Origin: JAVBNC01 sp031551765
GTDB lineage: Bacteria > Desulfobacterota > Desulfovibrionia > Desulfovibrionales > Desulfovibrionaceae
Length of the DNA stretch: 64,000 nt
Direction of reading: 5' to 3'
Assembly (NCBI GenBank): GCA_031551765.1
Contig: JAVBNC010000056.1
Coordinates: 17,424 to 81,423 of the forward strand
Positions 40,310 through 49,079 of the stretch are shown piece by piece. Both the position numbers and the translations under genes were made by a program. The notes below the pieces were generated by a model. It saw only the letters and a list, made by a program, of their open reading frames with translations, ran no database searches and had not been told where the DNA came from. Positions within the stretch are counted from its first letter, which is position 1; each line of letters starts with the position of its first letter.

Positions 40310-40317
40310 GAGACCGT

Positions 40318-41457
40318 ATGAAAATCGCTTCCATCAAATGCCACGTCCTCAGCTCCAAGGTCGAAAAGCCCTTCACCTCTTCGCGCGGCTGGCTGTACAG
40401 CACCAGGGGCACCTGCCTCACCGAGATCACCACGGACAGCGGCCTGACCGGCTGGGGCGAATCCTACGGCCCGGCCACGGTCAACCGCGCGGTCATTGAA
40501 ACCGTGCTGGCCCCGCGCATCATCGGCCGCGACCCCTTTGACGTGGAGGTGATCTGGGAAGAGCTCTACAACCGGGTCAAGGACTACGGCATGGCGGGCG
40601 CCAATATTTCCGGCATCAGCGGCATTGATATCGCCCTCTGGGACATCATCGGCCAGGCCTGCCAGAAGCCCGTGCACAAGCTGCTGGGCGGCGCCTTCCG
40701 CACCAGCGTGCAGGCTTACGCCACGGGCCTTTACTTCTACGAGATGGACCGGGTGGTGGAAGACGCGGTGGACGAAGCCCGCAGCCTGGTCAAGGACGGG
40801 TTCCGGGCCATCAAAATGAAGATAGGTCTGGGCGACATCATGGCGGACTACAACCGCGTGGCCGCCGTGCGCAAGGCCGTGGGCCCGGACATCCGCCTGA
40901 TGGTGGACGCCAACCACTGCTTCAACGTGCCCACGGCCATCCGCCTGGGCAAGAAGCTGGAAGCGCTGGATATCGAATGGTTTGAAGAGCCCGTCTCGCC
41001 GGAAGACATCGCGGGTTACTCCGCCGTGTCCGCCGCCCTGGACATGGCCGTGGCCGGCGGGGAAAACGACTTCACCCGCTACGGCTTCCGCGAGGCCATC
41101 ACCAAAAAGGCCATGGACATCGTCCAGCCCGACGTCTGCGCGGCGGGCGGCCTGACGGAATGCAAGAAAATCGCCACCCTGGCCGCCGCCCACGGCGTGG
41201 AGTGCGTGCCCCACGCCTGGGGTTCCGCCGTGGGCCTTGCGGCCACGCTGCACTTTCTGGCCGCCCTGCCGGACTGCCCGCCCAGCCTCATCCCCATGCC
41301 GCCCCTGCTGGAATTCGAGCAGACGGAAAACCCCTTCCGCGACCACCTGGCCCATGAGCCCATCACCCACACGGGCGGCGTGGTGGCCATTCCGGACAAA
41401 CCCGGCCTGGGCGTCAGCGTCAACAGGGACATCATCAGCCGGTACGCCGTGAAATAG
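40318..41457 (+). CDS. Enolase-superfamily dehydratase or racemase (paralog 1)
   Basis: Mandelate racemase/muconate lactonizing family, 379 residues. Catalytic and metal residues: K166-x-K168 (AIKMKIGLG), D197 in MVDANHCF, E in WFEEPV, E in AGGEN, D in VQPDVCAAGG, and His in VPHAWGS. The KxK plus His pattern belongs to the sugar-acid dehydratase branch (tartrate, gluconate and galactarate types); the exact substrate cannot be read. It starts 8 bp after tctA. Two paralogs lie downstream. Confidence 0.87.
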   Translation: MKIASIKCHVLSSKVEKPFTSSRGWLYSTRGTCLTEITTDSGLTGWGESYGPATVNRAVIETVLAPRIIGRDPFDVEVIWEELYNRVKDYGMAGANISGISGIDIALWDIIGQACQKPVHKLLGGAFRTSVQAYATGLYFYEMDRVVEDAVDEARSLVKDGFRAIKMKIGLGDIMADYNRVAAVRKAVGPDIRLMVDANHCFNVPTAIRLGKKLEALDIEWFEEPVSPEDIAGYSAVSAALDMAVAGGENDFTRYGFREAITKKAMDIVQPDVCAAGGLTECKKIATLAAAHGVECVPHAWGSAVGLAATLHFLAALPDCPPSLIPMPPLLEFEQTENPFRDHLAHEPITHTGGVVAIPDKPGLGVSVNRDIISRYAVK

Positions 41458-41476
41458 CGCGGGCAAAGGAACAGCC

Positions 41477-42577
41477 ATGAAAATCACCGACATCCAAGCC
41501 ATCGTACTGTCCAGCAAATACGACCGGGCCATCCGCTTCGCGCACATGGACCTTTCCGAACGGCGCATCATCCTCGTCAAGGTGTTCACGGACGAGGGCC
41601 TGGTGGGCATTGCGGACATAGACGGCCCCCCGGCCGGGGACATGGCCTGCGTCACCCTGGTGGAGCAGCGCTTTAAGCCCCTGCTTCTCGGCAAGAACCC
41701 CCTGGAGATAGGCAAGCGCTGGAACGAGATGTTCTACGTGCTGGACATGCTGGGCCGCTACCGCAGCCTGGAATCCTACGTGCTGGGCGCGATTGACACC
41801 GCGCTGTGGGACATTCTGGGCAAGGCCACGGGCAAGTCCGTCGCCACCCTGCTGGGCAAGCAGCGCGACAGCGTGGAAACCTACGCCAGCCTCGGCCAGG
41901 TGAGCGCGGACGCCATTGAGGACGAGGTGGCCAAACGCTACGCCGAAGGCTTCAAGGGCGTCAAAATCCGCATCGGCTTCAACACCGACGAGGACGAAAC
42001 CCTGGTGGCCCGCGCCCGCAAGGCGGCCGGGGACGGCGCGCGGCTGATGGCCGACGCCAATTCCGGCTGGCGGCGCTCCCATGCCGTGTCCTTTGGCAAG
42101 CGCCTGGAGCGGTACGGCCTGTTCTGGCTGGAAGAGCCCCTGCCGCCCTACGACCTCACCGGCTACGCCCAGCTGGCCGCGGCCCTGGATACGCCCGTGG
42201 CCCTGGGCGAGCACGAGATCTTCAACCAGTACGACGCCCGCGACATCCTGCTGGCCCAGGCCGGGGACATACTCCAGCCCGACCTGCGCCAGGGCATCTC
42301 GGAAGTCTGGCGCATCGCCTGCCTGGCCAGGGCCTGGGGCATCCCCTGCGTGCCGCATTTCTTCGGGCCGGGCATACGCTTCGCCGCCATGCTCCAGCTG
42401 CTGGGCGCCATCGACAACTACCTGATCTGTGAATACCCCGTGGCCCACGACCCCATCCGCTTTGAACTGACGGACAACCCCATGCGCAGCGAAAACGGCG
42501 TCATCGCCATTCCGGACGGCCCCGGCCTGGGCGTGTCCCTGGTGGACGAGGTTGTGGAACGCTTTACCCTGCGCTGA
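41477..42577 (+). CDS. Enolase-superfamily dehydratase or racemase (paralog 2)
   Basis: 366 residues, same fold as its neighbours but clearly divergent. The second-strand acid/base motif is K-x-R (VKIRIGFN), then MADANSGW, LEEPLPPYD, LGEHEIF, ILQPDLRQGIS and VPHFFGPG. The KxR form with a terminal His suggests a different stereochemical preference from paralog 1. A ribosome-binding site (AAGGAA) precedes ATG 41477. It is followed after 11 bp by the FAH-family gene. Confidence 0.86.
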   Translation: MKITDIQAIVLSSKYDRAIRFAHMDLSERRIILVKVFTDEGLVGIADIDGPPAGDMACVTLVEQRFKPLLLGKNPLEIGKRWNEMFYVLDMLGRYRSLESYVLGAIDTALWDILGKATGKSVATLLGKQRDSVETYASLGQVSADAIEDEVAKRYAEGFKGVKIRIGFNTDEDETLVARARKAAGDGARLMADANSGWRRSHAVSFGKRLERYGLFWLEEPLPPYDLTGYAQLAAALDTPVALGEHEIFNQYDARDILLAQAGDILQPDLRQGISEVWRIACLARAWGIPCVPHFFGPGIRFAAMLQLLGAIDNYLICEYPVAHDPIRFELTDNPMRSENGVIAIPDGPGLGVSLVDEVVERFTLR

Positions 42578-42588
42578 GGAAGGGAACC

Positions 42589-43467
42589 ATGAAACTGTGC
42601 GCCTTTGAGCATAACGGCCGCAACGGAACCGGGCTGGTGCTCGGTTCCGGCCCGCGGGCCGCCGTACTGGACCTGGCCGCCCCCAAGGCCGTGGACCGGT
42701 TGGGCTTTGCCCCCGCCTGCCTGGAAGAGCTGATCGGAAAGGGCCTGGACGCTTTACGCGGCCTCGAGCATGACGCGGCGCGCGGCGGCTGCGAGCTGAC
42801 GCCCCTGTCTTCCCTGCGCCTGCGGGCGCCGTTGGGCTCCCGGGGGAAAATCCTGGGCGTGGCCCGCAATTTCCGCGCGGGCCTGGCGGAACTGGGCCAG
42901 GAGCCGCCCAAGGCGCCCGCCTGGTTCGCCAAGCTCCCCAACACCGTCATCGGGCCTGGCGAGGCCATCCGCCTGCCGGAAGCGGCCCGGGAGGTCACTT
43001 ACGAAGCCGAGGTGGGCCTGGTCATAGGCAAAACGGCCCGCCAGGTCCCCCTGGACGCGGCGGCGGAGCACATCGCCGGGTTCACCATCCTCAACGACGT
43101 AAGCGCGGCGGACCTGGTGCGCGGCGACGGCAATTTCCTGCGCGGGAAAAACCCGGACACGTTCTGCCCCATGGGGCCGTTCTTCGTGACCGCCGACGGG
43201 GTCCCGGACCCGCACAACCTGCGCATCACCCTGGACTGCGACGGCGAGCGGCTGCAGGACGGCAACACCGGGGATATGGTCTTCAACATGTTTTACCTCA
43301 TCCACCACCTCTCGCAGGTCATGACCCTGAACCCCGGCGACGTTATCGCCACCGGCACCCCGTCCGGGGTGGCGGCGGCGCATACCCCCAAAAAATGGCT
43401 GAAGCCCGGCATGGAACTGCGCATCAGCGTGGACGGCCTGGGCGAGCTGGCAAACCCGGTGCGCTGA
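42589..43467 (+). CDS. Fumarylacetoacetate hydrolase-family enzyme
   Basis: 292-residue hydrolase or isomerase of the FAH family. The C-terminal core has KILGVARNFRAG, PNTVIGPGEAIRLP, YEAEVGLVIGK (metal-binding E-x-E), GFTILNDVSAADL, and MTLNPGDVIATGTPSGV. Relatives cleave 2,4-diketo-3-deoxy sugar acids or acylpyruvates, or act on 2-hydroxyhepta-2,4-dienedioate. Its place between enolase-type dehydratases and beside a dehydrogenase suits the oxidative sugar-acid route, in which a diketo acid is split to pyruvate and a second acid. Confidence 0.87.
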   Translation: MKLCAFEHNGRNGTGLVLGSGPRAAVLDLAAPKAVDRLGFAPACLEELIGKGLDALRGLEHDAARGGCELTPLSSLRLRAPLGSRGKILGVARNFRAGLAELGQEPPKAPAWFAKLPNTVIGPGEAIRLPEAAREVTYEAEVGLVIGKTARQVPLDAAAEHIAGFTILNDVSAADLVRGDGNFLRGKNPDTFCPMGPFFVTADGVPDPHNLRITLDCDGERLQDGNTGDMVFNMFYLIHHLSQVMTLNPGDVIATGTPSGVAAAHTPKKWLKPGMELRISVDGLGELANPVR

Positions 43468-43489
43468 GCGCCGTTCCCGCGAGGCTGCC

Positions 43490-44632
43490 ATGAAAATTAC
43501 GGACATCACCGCCTACCCGCTCTCCTACCCGCTGCCCGAAGGGAAAAACGTGGCCCTGGGCATAGGCAGAACCGTGAAACGCGACGCCGTGCTGGTGCGG
43601 GTGCGTACCGCCGGCGGCCTGACCGGCTGGGGCGAATCGCACCACGGCCGCTGCCCCGGCGCCATAGCCCATATCGTCAACACCACGCTGCGCCAGCTGG
43701 CCACGGGCATGGACGCCTCCGACGTGGTGGGCGTCTGGCAGGTCATCCACCAGATGCAGCTGGCCAGCCACGGCATGGGCGCGGGCTGCGCCATGGCCAT
43801 GAGCGGCCTGGACATGGCCCTGTGGGACATACGGGCCCAGGCGGCGGGCTGGCCGCTGTACAAGCTGCTGGGCGGCCGGGCCAAGGGCATTCCCGCCTAC
43901 GCCGGGGGCATTTCCCTGGGCTACCAGGCGCCGGAAGCCCTGGCGGAGGAAGCGGAAGGCTACGTGAAAAACGGCGTCTCCGCCGTCAAACTGCGCATCG
44001 GAGACACGGTGCGCAAGGATATCGCCCGCATCGCCGCCGTGCGCAAGCGCTGCGGGGAAGCCGCCGCCATCATGACCGACGCCAACGCCCGCTATTCCAT
44101 TGAGGACGCCCGCGCCGCCGTGCCCGCCTTTGACGAGCTGGACGTGTACTGGCTGGAAGAGCCCTTCTCCCCCTTTGACGAGCACGCCTACGCCACGGCC
44201 CGCGCTTTCGGCCGCACCGCCTTCGCGGCCGGGGAAAACCACTACACCCGCTTTGAGTTCGCGCGCCTGCTGCAAGGCGGGTACATCCGCATGCTGCAGC
44301 CGGACCTCTCGAAAGTGGGCGGCATCACGGAAGGGCTGCGGGTGGCGGCTATGGGCGGCGCGCAAAAGCTCTCCGTCCACCCGCATACCTCGGCTTCCGG
44401 CGTCAACATGGCGGCGACCATCCACTTCATGGCCGCCATCGACAACCCCGGCTATTTCGAGGCGGACATGGCGGAGCACAACGCCTTCCGCGCCGAACTG
44501 ACGGGCAGCCCCTACGAGCTGCGGCCCGACGGCACGGTGTGGCCGCTGGAAAAGCCGGGCCTGGGCCTCACGGTGGACGAAAGCCTGCTGGCGCGCTTCC
44601 CGCTTATCGAAGGGCCGGGATACGTGAAGTAA
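43490..44632 (+). CDS. Enolase-superfamily dehydratase or racemase (paralog 3)
   Basis: 380 residues. K-x-R motif in VKLRIGDT, MTDANARYS for the first metal ligand, LEEPFSPFDEH, AGENHYTRFEF, LQPDLSKVGGI and SVHPHTSASG. The opening MKITDITAYPLSYPLPEG and WGESHHG are family-typical. With paralogs 1 and 2 it makes three different dehydratase-type enzymes in one operon, which suggests either several epimeric substrates or a racemase plus dehydratases. Confidence 0.87.
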   Translation: MKITDITAYPLSYPLPEGKNVALGIGRTVKRDAVLVRVRTAGGLTGWGESHHGRCPGAIAHIVNTTLRQLATGMDASDVVGVWQVIHQMQLASHGMGAGCAMAMSGLDMALWDIRAQAAGWPLYKLLGGRAKGIPAYAGGISLGYQAPEALAEEAEGYVKNGVSAVKLRIGDTVRKDIARIAAVRKRCGEAAAIMTDANARYSIEDARAAVPAFDELDVYWLEEPFSPFDEHAYATARAFGRTAFAAGENHYTRFEFARLLQGGYIRMLQPDLSKVGGITEGLRVAAMGGAQKLSVHPHTSASGVNMAATIHFMAAIDNPGYFEADMAEHNAFRAELTGSPYELRPDGTVWPLEKPGLGLTVDESLLARFPLIEGPGYVK

Positions 44633-44663
44633 CGCCCGGGACATTGTTTCGCAAAAACCAGCT

Positions 44664-44682
44664 TTGCTGTATCATACGGCAA
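44664..44682. promoter_or_regulatory. Operator candidate upstream of the GntR gene
   Basis: TTGCTGTATCATACGGCAA is an interrupted palindrome (TTGC-GTAT-ATAC-GCAA match). It lies 21 bp before the GntR start, where autoregulation by a GntR/FCD dimer would be expected. It differs from the 36106-36119 palindrome, so the two need not share a regulator. Confidence 0.4.
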
Positions 44683-44703
44683 GTACGCACCAAGAGAGGA
44701 CGA

Positions 44704-45435
44704 ATGAGCTTACCCGATATGCCCCAACTGGGCCACGAACCGCTGTGGGACCGGGTGTACGACGAGCTGCGCAAAGCTCTGCTGGCGGGAAAATTCGCGC
44801 CCGGCGACACCATTACCCTGCGTTCCGCGGCCAGTGCCCTGGGCACCAGCCCCACCCCGGTGCGCGACGCGCTGCTCAGACTCACCGCGGAAGGCATCCT
44901 GGTGCAGGGGCCGCGCCGCACGCCCATGGTGCCCATGGTCACGGCCACCACCTTCCAGCAGATTCTCGACGTGCGAGTCATCCTTGAAGGCTCGGCCGTC
45001 GCGGCGGCCGCCGCTTTGGCCACGGACGCGGACTGCCTTGCCGCCGAAACGCTGCACCGGAAAATGTGGGACGCCTACGAAGCGGAAAAATACGACGAAT
45101 ACCTGCGCTGCCACCGCGAATTCCACTTCTGCCTGTACAAGGCGGCGCGCAACCCCTTTCTTACGGAAACCATTGAGAACCTCTGGCTGCGCTGCGCCCC
45201 CATCCTCGCCTACGTCGTGCCCAGGCAGCGCGCCACGGACGCCCACGCGGACGCGCTGGACGCGCTGCGCAAGCGGGACGGCGCGGCCCTGCAGGAAGCC
45301 CTGGTCAAGGACATCAAGCGCGGCGGCGGCTTTATCCTGGCCCAGGCCGGAGAGGACGGCATCATCCACTGGCCGGGCAAGGACGGCCGGGACCGCCTGC
45401 TGAAACGGCCGGAAGAGACGCCCGCCCCCCAATAA
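44704..45435 (+). CDS. GntR-family regulator (FCD type)
   Basis: 243-residue repressor-type protein. The N-terminal winged helix reads LWDRVYDELRKALLAGKFAPGDTITLRSAASALGTSPTPVRDALLRLTAEGIL, the GntR signature. The C-terminal all-helical FCD domain has LDVRVILEGSAVAAAAAL, CHREFHFCLYKAARNPFL and DAHADALDALRKRD, with Asp/His residues that usually bind a metal and a carboxylate ligand. It starts at ATG 44704 after AGAGAGGA. It closes the acid-sugar operon, which it likely controls. Confidence 0.9.
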   Translation: MSLPDMPQLGHEPLWDRVYDELRKALLAGKFAPGDTITLRSAASALGTSPTPVRDALLRLTAEGILVQGPRRTPMVPMVTATTFQQILDVRVILEGSAVAAAAALATDADCLAAETLHRKMWDAYEAEKYDEYLRCHREFHFCLYKAARNPFLTETIENLWLRCAPILAYVVPRQRATDAHADALDALRKRDGAALQEALVKDIKRGGGFILAQAGEDGIIHWPGKDGRDRLLKRPEETPAPQ

Positions 45436-45467
45436 CCGGCAAAACGGGAGCACCCCGCCCTGGGCGG

Positions 45468-45492
45468 CGTCGCAGGACGCCGTCCTTTTTGC
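45468..45492 (+). terminator. Terminator after the GntR gene
   Basis: Stem GGCGTC (45468-45473) and GACGCC (45478-45483), loop GCAG, then GTCC and TTTTT (45488-45492). It lies 32 bp after the stop codon. Confidence 0.75.
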
Positions 45493-45655
45493 GCCCGGCC
45501 CGCGCGCCATTTACCGCTTTTCCTTTTCCGGCTATGAGGGGGAACAACGCTTTTGCAGCGTTCACGCACGGACTGCATCAATGCACGGCAATAGACGGAA
45601 CTGGCGGCTTTCCAGCGGAACCACGCACCACCTTCATCTCTTGCGGGAGCGTACC

Positions 45656-47248
45656 ATGAGCCCACGAACCGGCATTCTGAAACCTTTTGTGTTTGCACTG
45701 CTCTGCGTTTCGATCTGTCTGTCTCTGCCGGGCTCCGGCTCCGCGCAGCAGGCGCGGCAGGCGGCCTACAAAGCGGAAAAACCTGTGCGCAGCACCATGC
45801 TGCCCAGGGCCACGCCGGAAAGCAAAGGCGTTTCCTCCCTCTATATCCTGGACATGCTGCAGGAGCTGGAAAAGCGTAACTACCCCGTGCACAGCATGGT
45901 CATAGCCGTGGACGGCGCGGTGATTTTCGACGGCTACTGGAACCCCTACAACCCGGACACTCCCTACGTCACTTTCTCGCTCAGCAAGCTGTTCGCCAAC
46001 ACGGCGGCGGGCATAGCCGTGACCAACGGCAAGCTGAAGCTGACGGACAAGGTGGTGGACTACTTCCCGGACCGGGTGCCCGCCAACGCCAATGAGAATT
46101 TGAAAGCCATGACCGTGCGGGACCTGATCACCATGCGTTCCGGCCACGCCAGGGAAATCAGCGGCAACGAGTGGCGGCCGCTGAAAACCAGCTGGATCGA
46201 CGCGTTCATGAAAGAGCCCGTGCCGCACAAGCCCGGCACGCACTATCAATATTCCAGCGGCAACACCTTCATGCTTTCGGCCATGGTCCAGAAAGCCACC
46301 GGCCAGACCTGCGAGGATCTGCTCAAGAGCGCTCTCCTGCCCAAGCTGGGCATCAGGCAGTTTTCCTGGGACAAGAGCCCGGAAGGCATCACCTCCGGCT
46401 ACGGCGGGGTGATGATCACCACGGAGGACATGCTTAAAATCGGCATGCTCTATGAGCAGCGCGGCATGTGGAACGGCGAGCGCCTGCTGACAGAAGAATG
46501 GTGCGACCTGTCCATGGGCCATAAAGACGCCTACCCCGGCATGCGCAACCGCTACGCCTTCCACTGGTCGGACAGAGGCGGCGTGTACACGGCGGGCGGC
46601 CGTTTCGGCCAGAGCGTGCTTATTTTCCCGGAACTCAAGATGGTGGTGTCCATAACCGCCGGCACGGCTTCCCGGCGCTACCAGGCGGAATACAGCGCCA
46701 TTCTGCGCGAAAAGATCGTGGACAGAATCCAGGCCGACGGCGACCGCAAGTACGACGGCAAGTACGCGCCCGCGCTGCAAAACAAGGCCGCGTCCCTCAA
46801 CGTGCTGCCCGTGGCCAGGGTCACGGATTCCCCGCTGGCGGAAAAGCTGAACGGCAAAACATTCGCCGTGGCCCAGAACCCGGACGGCATCAGCGAAATC
46901 GGCCTGAATTTCGCCAAGGGCAGCGTCACCTTCACCATGAAGGACGCGCGCGGCATGCATACCGTGGTCAACGGCGTGGGCTGCTGGCTGCCCAGCCGCA
47001 CCACCATGACCGGCAACTATCTGCACCACCAGTACCAGAACCCCAGCCATCCGGTGGTCGCCTCCGCGCAATGGACGGACGACAACACCCTGCAACTCAC
47101 CTGGCGCTTCACGGACATGCCCTTCTGCGACTATGTCACCCTGAAGCTGACGGACAACACCCTGTCCATGGTCCGCTCGGTGAACGTCAACTCCACCGGC
47201 CCCTTTGGCGGCCAGGTGCGGCCGGAGGTCAAGGGCACGCTCCGCTGA
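45656..47248 (+). CDS. Exported serine hydrolase, beta-lactamase/class C fold
   Basis: 530 residues from ATG 45656 (MSPRTGILKPFVFALLCVSICLSLP), with an N-terminal signal sequence that ends near GSAQQA. Active-site elements: S108-x-x-K111 (SLSK), a Tyr motif in YQYSSGNTF, and GGRFGQS in place of KTG. This is the pattern of penicillin-binding-protein-like esterases and amidases (EstB or AmpH type) rather than true beta-lactamases. The last 170 residues form an extra C-terminal domain seen in some family members. It has its own spacer and terminator, so co-regulation with the acid-sugar operon is uncertain. The substrate is unknown. Confidence 0.82.
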   Translation: MSPRTGILKPFVFALLCVSICLSLPGSGSAQQARQAAYKAEKPVRSTMLPRATPESKGVSSLYILDMLQELEKRNYPVHSMVIAVDGAVIFDGYWNPYNPDTPYVTFSLSKLFANTAAGIAVTNGKLKLTDKVVDYFPDRVPANANENLKAMTVRDLITMRSGHAREISGNEWRPLKTSWIDAFMKEPVPHKPGTHYQYSSGNTFMLSAMVQKATGQTCEDLLKSALLPKLGIRQFSWDKSPEGITSGYGGVMITTEDMLKIGMLYEQRGMWNGERLLTEEWCDLSMGHKDAYPGMRNRYAFHWSDRGGVYTAGGRFGQSVLIFPELKMVVSITAGTASRRYQAEYSAILREKIVDRIQADGDRKYDGKYAPALQNKAASLNVLPVARVTDSPLAEKLNGKTFAVAQNPDGISEIGLNFAKGSVTFTMKDARGMHTVVNGVGCWLPSRTTMTGNYLHHQYQNPSHPVVASAQWTDDNTLQLTWRFTDMPFCDYVTLKLTDNTLSMVRSVNVNSTGPFGGQVRPEVKGTLR

Positions 47249-47270
47249 CTCTGAACAACGCGGCCTGAAC

Positions 47271-47309
47271 GCGGGACGCGGGGTATTGCCTCGCGTCCCG
47301 CCGCTTTTT
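47271..47309 (+). terminator. Intrinsic terminator after the serine hydrolase
   Basis: 10-bp perfect stem GCGGGACGCG (47271-47280) and CGCGTCCCGC (47292-47301), then CGC and TTTTT (47305-47309), 22 bp after the stop codon. Confidence 0.88.
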
Positions 47310-47497
47310 CAGCCGCGAGCCTGGTATCTGACTTGCCCGGAACCGGTCCCATACCGGTCTCGACCAGTCTTGAACCGGCACTTTACCTGGTGTTCCCTGT
47401 TATGAAACCGGGAGAGGCGGCATGGCCTTCTCCGGCCTTATTTTGCCGCTTATCAGCCTTCTGGCCGGGCACCCTCATGAGAATTTTGAGAATATCT

Positions 47498-47517
47498 TTA
47501 GAGAACTGGTTCTCTAA
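47498..47517. repeat. Perfect 20-bp inverted repeat in an A/T-rich island
   Basis: TTAGAGAACTGGTTCTCTAA has 9-base arms around TG. It is not near a start codon. It may be a protein-binding site or a relic of a mobile element. Confidence 0.45.
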
Positions 47518-47628
47518 TGAATCCCTCGCGTTATAAAATAAAGCTTTGGGGCGGAACAGTTATTATTATAACTATCTGTAATAATATCATGTTTATTCAA
47601 GCCTGATGATAAGGGCACGCAATAAAAG

Positions 47629-47653
47629 GGGCCGCTTCCAGAGGAAGCGGCCC
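47629..47653 (-). terminator. Intrinsic terminator of the ftsQ-ftsA-ftsZ end of the dcw cluster
   Basis: 11-bp perfect stem GGGCCGCTTCC (47629-47639) and GGAAGCGGCCC (47643-47653). On the minus strand it is followed by CTTTTATT. It lies 64 bp beyond the ftsZ stop. Confidence 0.85.
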
Positions 47654-47717
47654 GAGAGTGCCGGACGGGAGAGGCATTTCCCCCGGCACACGCTGGCGCA
47701 CATGGCGGTTACGTGCG

Positions 47718-49019
47718 TCAGTTAGCTTGTCTGCGCATAAAGGACGGGATCTCGAACTCGTCTTCATCAAAGACAAAGTCCACGGCTCCCGGAGTATGCG
47801 CGGCCTGGCCCCCGCTGGCGGGGGCAGCCTGAGCTTTGGGCCGGGCGGGCGCCGCGGCGGGCGCGCCCTGGCCGGGTTTTTCCCTGAGGAACGCGGGAAT
47901 GTTGCGGTCGCCGTCCCCGTAGCCGCCCAGCATGCGCTCCACGGGCGCCTCGTGCAATGAGGCGCGCTGGATCGGAGCGGGCTGCTGCGCGGACGCGGCG
48001 CTCGCGCCCTTGCGGAATTGCGAGACAGTGGCCGAAGGCGCGGGAGCGCGGCTGACGCCGCCGGCCACGTCAATGCCCGTGGCGATGACGGTGATGCGCA
48101 TTTCCTCGCCCACGCTTTCGTCGAACACGGTGCCGAAGAAGATGCGGGCATCCTCGTGCGCGGCTTCCTGAATGATGCCGGCGGCTTCGCTGACTTCGTC
48201 AATGGTCAGGTCCGCGCTGCTGGTGATGTTCATAAGCACGCCGCGCGCGCCGTCAATGGAAACGTCTTCCAGCAGCGGGCTGGTGATGGCTTTCAGGGCC
48301 GCTTCACGCGCGCGGTTTTCGCCGGTGGCCACCCCGGCGCCCATCATGGCCAGGCCGGATTCGCCCATCACGGCCTGCACGTCCGCAAAGTCCAGGTTGA
48401 TCAGGCCCGGCACCATGATCAGGTCGGAAATGCCTTTGACCGCGTAGTACAAGACTTCGTCGGCCTTTTTGAGCATGTCCGCGAAGGCCGCCTTTTTGGG
48501 CGCCAGTTGCACCAGCCGGTCGTTGGGAATGGTGATCAGGCTGTCCACGTGCTGGCGGAATTCGGCAATGCCGGACTCCGCCGTTTCCAGGCGGCGCTTG
48601 CCTTCAAAGAAAAAGGGTTTGGTGACCACGCCCACTGTGAGCGCGCCCATTTCCTTGGCCGCGCGGGCGATAACCGGGGCCGCGCCCGTGCCCGTGCCGC
48701 CGCCCATGCCGGCGGTGACAAAGACCATATCCGCGTCGCCGATTGCTTCTTTGATCTGCTCCAGGCTTTCCAGGGCCGCTTCCGAACCCACCTGGGGGTT
48801 GGCGCCCGCGCCCAGGCCCTTGGTCAGCCTGTCGCCGAGCTGGATCTTATAGTCCGCCTTGGAGCGTCCCAAGGCCTGCATGTCCGTGTTCGCGGCAATA
48901 AAGTTCACGCCTTTCAAGGACGCGACAATCATGTTGTCCACCGCATTGCCGCCACCGCCGCCCACGCCGATAACCTTGATTTTCGCGGCGCCGTCGGTGC
49001 TGATTTCTGTGTATTCCAT
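47718..49019 (-). CDS. ftsZ: Cell division GTPase FtsZ
   Basis: Tubulin-like protein that forms the Z ring, 433 residues. N-terminal AKIKVIGVGGGGGNAVDNMI, tubulin signature GGGTGTGAAPVIARAAKEMG, T7-loop region NLDFADVQAVM. A variable Ala/Pro/Gln-rich linker (about 320-400) precedes the conserved tail DEDEFEIPSFMRRQAN, which binds FtsA and other partners. Last gene of the dcw cluster, 60 bp after ftsA. Confidence 0.98.
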   Translation of the reverse strand: MEYTEISTDGAAKIKVIGVGGGGGNAVDNMIVASLKGVNFIAANTDMQALGRSKADYKIQLGDRLTKGLGAGANPQVGSEAALESLEQIKEAIGDADMVFVTAGMGGGTGTGAAPVIARAAKEMGALTVGVVTKPFFFEGKRRLETAESGIAEFRQHVDSLITIPNDRLVQLAPKKAAFADMLKKADEVLYYAVKGISDLIMVPGLINLDFADVQAVMGESGLAMMGAGVATGENRAREAALKAITSPLLEDVSIDGARGVLMNITSSADLTIDEVSEAAGIIQEAAHEDARIFFGTVFDESVGEEMRITVIATGIDVAGGVSRAPAPSATVSQFRKGASAASAQQPAPIQRASLHEAPVERMLGGYGDGDRNIPAFLREKPGQGAPAAAPARPKAQAAPASGGQAAHTPGAVDFVFDEDEFEIPSFMRRQAN

Positions 49020-49079
49020 CGTGCCTCTCCTTACCTTATGCCTCAGTGCTTCTTGAACCCCACCGCCGGGGCCCGGTTA

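Larger units (their letters stand above)
47249..47717. other. 469-bp spacer between the serine hydrolase and ftsZ
   Basis: Between the two convergent terminators there is no convincing gene. The 47310-47470 part is GC-rich. The 47480-47600 part is much more A/T-rich than its surroundings and contains a perfect palindrome (47498-47517). The composition change may mark an old insertion or deletion, but no transposase remnant is seen. Confidence 0.5.

Noticed and set aside
45656..47248. Calling the exported serine hydrolase a beta-lactamase resistance gene
   Set aside because: The SxxK fold is shared with esterases and peptidases, the KTG motif is replaced, and the context gives no resistance link.
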